Source: JBBQKF01 sp038326615 (lineage in GTDB: Bacteria > Bacillota > Clostridia > Saccharofermentanales > UBA5734). Taken from it: a stretch of 48,448 bases of DNA. The stretch lies in the NCBI GenBank assembly GCA_038326615.1, contig JBBQKF010000014.1, forward strand, positions 1-48,448. Direction: 5' to 3'. Of the stretch, positions 44,157 through 48,448 are shown one piece after another (within the stretch, counting starts at the first letter, position 1; the number at the start of each line of letters is the position of its first letter). The position numbers and the translations under genes are program-made. Under the pieces are notes generated by a model. It did not search any database. It had not been told where the DNA came from and saw nothing but the letters and a program-made list of their open reading frames with translations.

Positions 44157-46643
44157 TTACCAGCTTCCGCCGCCGCCACCGCCGCCACCGCCGCCAGAAA
44201 ATCCTCCACCACCGCCACCAGAAAAACCACCTGAGCCACTAGCCTGAGGGGGTGCAGTATAATGCGTAAGTGTTGATGAGGTTTGATGAGCAAAACTGCT
44301 GAGCGCTGCATATGAAAATATGTATCCTGCATACGACCCTTGATACCAGGATGGTTCAACCATGTTTATTCCTCTGAATTTGCTTTCCCATACATCAGAA
44401 ACATTAAGTACCAAAGCATATGGTAAAATCTGGTAATAGTACTCAGGATTTTCTTCAATAAGAGCTTCTAAGCGTTCCTTCTCAGCAACTTTCAAAAATT
44501 CCTTAAACCCTACAATGCTTTCGAGAATTTTTTGTCCATACGAGGATCTTTTAACAGTAAAAGCAGAAATTAATACAGACACTATAACTGAAAATAGAGT
44601 GAAAATAATAGCGTGTGGTTGAACTGTAGTAGTAATAAAAAATGCCGCAACACTATAAACTAAAACTACTAACAATCCAAAACCTACTGTGAAAAATGAC
44701 ATTGCATAATTACTAGGTTTTGATCTTTTGTGCCATCCATTTTCAATCGTTTTAATAACACCGTAGAAAACTGAAACAATAGCAAATGCAGATACCCCAG
44801 TTATAAGGCCAGGTACGAACTGATCAAGCCCTGCGTATGTTACTAATCCTGTAAATAAACCCATCCACAAAGAGCAAATGGAACATAATAATACAGAAAT
44901 GCGAACAGACAACTTATCATCAAGTGATTTGTCGTTTTTAAAAAACAATGGAATTGCAGGACGAATTTTTTCTGCCACTTTATAAAAACCTGTTTGTAAT
45001 TCATCCTTCGAAAGTGTACCGCTAGTATCGAAAATCAAATCTTTCAATTTGTTGAAAGCATTTTGTTCCCATTGAGGATGGAGTTCATCAAGATCACTGT
45101 TCAAAGTTATATTAAAGTCATCTTTACTCGTTGCTATGAAATGCAAATGATTATGTGATGCCCAGTATAATAACATTGAAGAAATATCAATGGGATGAAC
45201 AACGCGGTCAGCAACATATCCTAAAGCACCAGAACTTAATCCTTCAGGCGGGTAGAATTCAATAACAGGGGAAATAACATCATCTTTGCCGTACTTGTTA
45301 AACCAATAAATACTGAGAATTAATAATAAAATACCAAGAAGAATACTAATTATAGTAAACGGAGCTAAGACAAATCCAAAACTATTTGGGGGATAAACAA
45401 CATTAATAAAAATCCCTTCTCCTGTTCTTAGGGGCGTTTTTATGTCAATGGCGATTTTATTGCCCTGATCATTAGTAATTGAATCAGCTTTCCCATCAGC
45501 TTTAAGTGCTGTAACCATTGTCTGATATGATAATGGTGCTTTAAATAATGAGTTGATTATTATTTTTGCATTACTTATAGTTATTTCTCGGTAGTTTGAG
45601 AAAAGCATTAGCGGAATTTCATTTTCTGCCTGAGATTTACCAAGATTATAATATATTGTATACTCAATACGGTTTAATCCCTCTTTTGTTAAAAGAATTG
45701 GGAAAACACCTTGAAGATCTTCGACTTGCAGTTTTTTACCATTTAATTTAACGTTTCGAATTATAAGTTGTTGTTTGTCTTGTGTTAACAATGGTAAATT
45801 GTAATAAATACTCTCTGACTGGTCATTAATTTTTAAATTGAATGACTCATTGTATTTGACAATTTTATCTTTTGCGATAGAAATCTCGGCATTGTATTCG
45901 TTAAAACTAAACGGTTCTGGAAGTTCTTTTGCTTGGCTAAATGTGTTATCGGGAAATTTTGCAAGGAGAGTCATGCCTTGAAAATTTGCCAATGGGGCGT
46001 TATTTATTATTTTTAGATTATCTCCCTCATTTGATACTGTAGAACCAGTTTCGTCCTTACTTCCATATACCCCAGTGAAAACCTGATATGATGTTGGGAT
46101 GCTTGTTTTTGTGGGATAATAGAAATTTATTGTTGCGTGTGTAATTTGGGTGTCCCATGCATTGCCGAGTAAATCAAGATTAACAATGTCTGCTGTTGTG
46201 TTTAAATCCTTACTAAATGTAAGAGTGTACGCAATATTATATGTTTTCTTGCCATTAATTAAAGTGTTTGCATCACCAATTTTTATTACAAGGTTGAGAG
46301 CATCTCCTTCAATAGTGTACTTTTCATCTACAACATTTATTTTCGATATTGTATATCTTACGGCACCACCTTTTTTAGGTATTGCTCTAAAAATACCATG
46401 CCTGTCAGCAGAGAAATCAACACTAATTTTTTCGGTTATATTAAAACTATTGTCAATATTGGCTTGAACGTTAACTTCATAATTGTCTATTATGAAGGCT
46501 TCCTGTGCTGAAACATTATTTCCAAAAGAAATAGCAAAAGAAAATATCATCAATAGAATTAATAATACTGATAAAGAAAATGAAATTTTACTTACTTTTA
46601 AAAGTCTATTTCCTATAAGTTTAATTCTCAAAATATTTTTCAT
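44157..46643 (-). CDS. DUF2207 membrane protein with glycine-rich C terminus
   Basis: 828 residues. It has a signal peptide or N-terminal helix (about 18-43), a large extracytoplasmic DUF2207 region (YEVNVQANIDNSFNITEKI, DRHGIFRAIPKKGG), a membrane helix near 430, a cytoplasmic stretch with DUF2207 features (PPEGLSSGALGYVADR) and four more helices (about 600-690). The end is a glycine-rich tail with F, S and W, typical of this family. The function is unknown. lemA lies upstream on the same strand with a hairpin between, and LemA and DUF2207 proteins often occur together. The ATG at 46643 follows GGAGG by 11 bases; the first in-frame candidate is a TTG. Confidence 0.9.
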   Translation of the reverse strand: MKNILRIKLIGNRLLKVSKISFSLSVLLILLMIFSFAISFGNNVSAQEAFIIDNYEVNVQANIDNSFNITEKISVDFSADRHGIFRAIPKKGGAVRYTISKINVVDEKYTIEGDALNLVIKIGDANTLINGKKTYNIAYTLTFSKDLNTTADIVNLDLLGNAWDTQITHATINFYYPTKTSIPTSYQVFTGVYGSKDETGSTVSNEGDNLKIINNAPLANFQGMTLLAKFPDNTFSQAKELPEPFSFNEYNAEISIAKDKIVKYNESFNLKINDQSESIYYNLPLLTQDKQQLIIRNVKLNGKKLQVEDLQGVFPILLTKEGLNRIEYTIYYNLGKSQAENEIPLMLFSNYREITISNAKIIINSLFKAPLSYQTMVTALKADGKADSITNDQGNKIAIDIKTPLRTGEGIFINVVYPPNSFGFVLAPFTIISILLGILLLILSIYWFNKYGKDDVISPVIEFYPPEGLSSGALGYVADRVVHPIDISSMLLYWASHNHLHFIATSKDDFNITLNSDLDELHPQWEQNAFNKLKDLIFDTSGTLSKDELQTGFYKVAEKIRPAIPLFFKNDKSLDDKLSVRISVLLCSICSLWMGLFTGLVTYAGLDQFVPGLITGVSAFAIVSVFYGVIKTIENGWHKRSKPSNYAMSFFTVGFGLLVVLVYSVAAFFITTTVQPHAIIFTLFSVIVSVLISAFTVKRSSYGQKILESIVGFKEFLKVAEKERLEALIEENPEYYYQILPYALVLNVSDVWESKFRGINMVEPSWYQGSYAGYIFSYAALSSFAHQTSSTLTHYTAPPQASGSGGFSGGGGGGFSGGGGGGGGGGSW

Positions 46644-46685
46644 ATAATTAAAGTCCTCCAATATCAATATGAAACGGGTGTTCTG

Positions 46686-46723
46686 AAAAATAATCTGGCA
46701 ACAAAAAATACTGCTGCCAGATT
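46686..46723 (-). terminator. Hairpin between lemA and the DUF2207 gene
   Basis: AATCTGGCA (46692-46700) pairs with TGCCAGATT (46715-46723). Read on the minus strand, the stem is followed by TATTTTTC. It would lower expression of the DUF2207 gene relative to lemA. Confidence 0.6.
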
Positions 46724-46757
46724 AAAAAATAGATTAATAATTAATTTCAAGTATTTA

Positions 46758-47324
46758 CTACTTTGAAAAGCTGACTTTAACATTTTGACGTTCTTCTTCT
46801 TCGATGTTGAAGAACTCTGCTTTCTCGAATTTAGCCATGGATGCTACAAACATAGAAGGGAAGGACATTATAACTGTGTTAAATGTTTTAACTATACCGT
46901 TATAATATTTCCTTGCTTGTGAGATTTCATTTTCGAGTTGTTGGAGCTGGTTTTGGAGATTAAGGAATTGAGTATCAGCTTTTAAGTTAGGATAATTTTC
47001 TGTCAGCATCATAAGTCTACCCAAAGTTTTTGATAGTTCGCCTTCATTTGCTATTTTGTCCGTAATACTCTTACTATCATGAGCATTTGCTCTTGCTTGT
47101 ATTACAGCTTCTAGGGTTTCGCTTTCGTGTGAGGCATAGCCCTTTACTGTTTCAACAAGATTTGGAATCAGGTCATATCTCTTTTTTAGAAATACATCAA
47201 TTGTGGCAAATGCCTCCTCAACGCGAACTTTTAGACCTACTAATTTGTTGAAAGTCGCAGCATACCAAAAACCGATAATAATAACAATGGCAACAATAAC
47301 AACAATGGCAATTAAATATGGCAT
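46758..47324 (-). CDS. lemA: LemA-family protein
   Basis: 188 residues. It has an N-terminal membrane helix (about 3-22), a positively charged boundary and a long helical domain (FNKLVGLKVRVEEAFATIDV, KRYDLIPNLVETVKGYASHE, LMMLTENYPNLKADTQFLNL) typical of LemA. The function of LemA is not established. The ATG at 47324 follows GGAGG by eight bases; longer in-frame versions up to 47405 lack a site. It is the first gene of the unit with the DUF2207 gene. Confidence 0.95.
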   Translation of the reverse strand: MPYLIAIVVIVAIVIIIGFWYAATFNKLVGLKVRVEEAFATIDVFLKKRYDLIPNLVETVKGYASHESETLEAVIQARANAHDSKSITDKIANEGELSKTLGRLMMLTENYPNLKADTQFLNLQNQLQQLENEISQARKYYNGIVKTFNTVIMSFPSMFVASMAKFEKAEFFNIEEEERQNVKVSFSK

Positions 47325-47375
47325 AATCATTTCCTCCATTAATTTAAATTTTATATTTAAATATATTATATATTC

Positions 47376-47405
47376 ATTATATACTTTAAAACGCAAAAAA
47401 TCCAA
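47376..47405 (-). promoter_or_regulatory. Promoter of the lemA unit
   Basis: On the minus strand TTGGAT (47405-47400) and TATAAT (47381-47376) are separated by 18 bp, about 50 bp before the lemA start. Confidence 0.6.
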
Positions 47406-47470
47406 TTCAAATTATTGTTCTAAAAAATAATTATTCCAAACTTCAATTGCAAAACTAAAATATACCCACT

Positions 47471-47597
47471 GAATTCTGGTTCTTACTCAAGTTAGGATAT
47501 TTGTTATGTGCGGCTCTTCTGATTTTCTGGATATAAAAGAATATTCCAGAGAATTGAGAAAAGCAATATATCCAAATCTGAGAAAGAACCTGAATTC
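47471..47597. repeat. Long imperfect palindrome (possible MITE or hairpin RNA)
   Basis: Two arms of about 60 bases face each other around a six-base centre (AAAAGA, 47535-47540). The outer ends are GAATTC (47471-47476 and 47592-47597). Inner matched blocks include GGTTCTT against AAGAACC, GGATAT against ATATCC and CTGGATAT against ATATTCCAG. Transcribed RNA would form one long, slightly interrupted stem. There is no recognisable protein. The rest of the gene-free spacer 47406-47783 is AT-rich. Confidence 0.8.
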
Positions 47598-47783
47598 TAC
47601 ATTATGGAAATTAATCCTTCAAAATTATATTTGGAAAATACTCACACAATTGAGTAAACATTGTTTATTTATACGTAAACAAAATATTTTCTAAAATAAT
47701 TCTAATTATTCTCAATAAAAGGACTTAAATTCCTACAAAATTAACAAATTAGAAGAAATGACTAAAATAATTTAAAAAAGGTA

Positions 47784-47812
47784 TAGACAAAACAAGAACT
47801 TTAAGGTAAAAT
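47784..47812 (+). promoter_or_regulatory. Promoter of the tRNA-Gly/tRNA-Arg unit
   Basis: TAGACA (47784-47789) and TAAAAT (47807-47812) have a 17-bp spacer, 27 bp before tRNA-Gly. Confidence 0.6.
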
Positions 47813-47839
47813 TCTTAAGCGTAGTGAGGCAAGAAATTC

Positions 47840-47913
<74 letters not shown>

Positions 47914-47920
47914 CTAATAA

Positions 47921-47950
47921 ACGGCGGTCCAAATGACCGCCATTCGTTTT
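47921..47950 (+). terminator. Hairpin between the two tRNA genes
   Basis: GGCGGTC (47923-47929) pairs with GACCGCC (47935-47941) on a five-base loop. Only a short, interrupted T stretch follows, so it may be a weak terminator or a processing signal. Confidence 0.45.
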
Positions 47951-47953
47951 CTT

Positions 47954-48030
47954 GGGTCTATAGCTCAGCTGGATAGAGCAACAGCCTTCTAAGCTGTGGG
48001 TCGGAGGTTCGAGTCCTCTTAGGCTCACCA
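47954..48030 (+). tRNA. tRNA-Arg (anticodon TCT)
   Basis: 77 nt with the CCA encoded. The acceptor stem GGGTCTA pairs with TAGGCTC using two G-U pairs. The D arm TAGCTCAGCTGGATAGAGC, the anticodon loop CTTCTAA with anticodon TCT, and the T arm GGAGGTTCGAGTCCTC are present. Confidence 0.95.
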
Positions 48031-48032
48031 AG

Positions 48033-48064
48033 ATATCGTTCGGATTACCGGACGATATTTTTTT
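48033..48064 (+). terminator. Terminator after tRNA-Arg
   Basis: ATATCGTTCGG (48033-48043) pairs with CCGGACGATAT (48048-48058, one G-U pair) on a four-base loop, followed by a run of T. Confidence 0.9.
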
Positions 48065-48137
48065 CGTCTTATATAAAAATAATCAAAAAGTTGTTATGCA
48101 CTTAATTGCATCACCTTTATAAAATATAAGTTGATTC

Positions 48138-48166
48138 TTGTGTGGCGAACAAATGTTTGCTATAAT
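48138..48166 (+). promoter_or_regulatory. Promoter with LexA (SOS) box in its spacer
   Basis: TTGTGT (48138-48143) and TATAAT (48161-48166) are separated by 17 bp. The spacer contains CGAACAAATGTTTG (48146-48159), which fits the Gram-positive LexA consensus CGAACRNRYGTTYG at every position. LexA bound here would block RNA polymerase. No gene is visible between this promoter and the window end (282 bp), so the target lies beyond the edge or is a small RNA. Confidence 0.7.
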
Positions 48167-48345
48167 AAATTAAGTCAAATTAATTAAATATTGAATCAAT
48201 AATAATCCAAGAAAATACTCGGCGGCTTATACGTAAATATAAAAAACAGAATATTAAAGCCGTTTACCATTTGTATTTTTAAAAGTTGTCCATTTAACAT
48301 TAAAATTAAAAGTGCAATTTATAATTAAGACTATAGGATTTACTC

Positions 48346-48448
48346 AGTAGGACTAAATTGTTTCTTATAAATACTATCAAGGAAAGTGGCTTCCATTAAT
48401 TTTTCAACAGTTCGATTTGTAATTGCTTAATTTTAGCATGATTCTATG
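48346..48448. repeat. Dispersed repeat, right copy (direct repeat of 1-103)
   Basis: The right copy of the repeat at the window start, same orientation. It may extend past the window edge. The 180 bp between the LexA-box promoter and this copy hold no gene; a CGGC/GCCG pairing across 48221-48262 is weak. Confidence 0.85.

Noticed and set aside
47506..47694. 62-codon plus-strand frame
   Set aside because: It lies mostly inside the long palindrome, has no good ribosome binding site and no recognisable domain.

Overview
The window is a low-GC chromosomal segment whose gene content points to an anaerobic, Gram-positive member of the Clostridia (Bacillota). The evidence is strong AGGAGG-type ribosome binding sites, frequent TTG/GTG starts, a UPF0735 ACT protein next to homoserine dehydrogenase, a HydS-type [FeFe]-hydrogenase-like cluster with DRTGG and PHP genes, a NifS/NifU pair, a VanZ-like protein and LemA/DUF2207. 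No genus can be named. Nearly all genes lie on the + strand. No phage, complete insertion sequence, CRISPR array or rRNA was found. Three tRNA genes are present: Pro-TGG, Gly-TCC and Arg-TCT.

Layout. 1-2.6 kb: half of a dispersed repeat, then on the minus strand a DD-carboxypeptidase homologue that has lost all three catalytic motifs and an AraC-type regulator. 3.0-7.2 kb: galT, an rRNA-type methyltransferase, an RluA-type pseudouridine synthase and a SanA/YdcF-like membrane protein with a long low-complexity tail. 7.4-10.3 kb: tRNA-Pro, a QueG-like iron-sulfur protein, an aldo/keto reductase and an 8-bp tandem repeat. 10.4-18.2 kb: argS, a URO-D-family protein with a divergent AraC regulator, two methyltransferases and the dITP/XTP pyrophosphatase. 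18.4-21.1 kb: a clear promoter with a palindrome, then ACT protein, hom and a VanZ-like gene. 21.1-26.2 kb: a small zinc-ribbon gene, then the HydS cluster: DRTGG, GHKL ATPase, [FeFe]-hydrogenase-like protein, DRTGG, PHP, GHKL ATPase and thioredoxin-like ferredoxin. 26.2-31.4 kb: a membrane protein, malic enzyme, Lrp, aminotransferase and prfB. 31.5-38.8 kb: purE, purN, purH, purD, a nadD-yqeK fusion, rsfS and comEA. 39.3-44.1 kb: rarA, a larA homologue, nifS and nifU. 44.1-47.4 kb: lemA and a DUF2207 gene on the minus strand. 47.4-48.4 kb: a long imperfect palindrome, tRNA-Gly, tRNA-Arg, a promoter containing a consensus-type LexA box and the second copy of the dispersed repeat.

Two themes stand out. 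The first is the HydS cluster. It looks like a redox or H2 sensing module, because the H-cluster ligands are kept while the proton-transfer cysteine is alanine. Two free-standing GHKL ATPases, two DRTGG proteins and a PHP protein surround it, without catalytic HydA/HydB. The second is that many spacers between housekeeping genes are filled with tandem repeats of different unit length (8, 10, 19, 24/25, 28, 33 and 39 bp). Some repeats run into coding sequence, as in the tail of the SanA-like protein, a duplicated start region, and the poly-Asn end of NadD-YqeK. Smaller oddities are a likely ACG start codon, a possible ATT start, a Cys-rich tail on NifS, and a prfB gene without the usual programmed frameshift.
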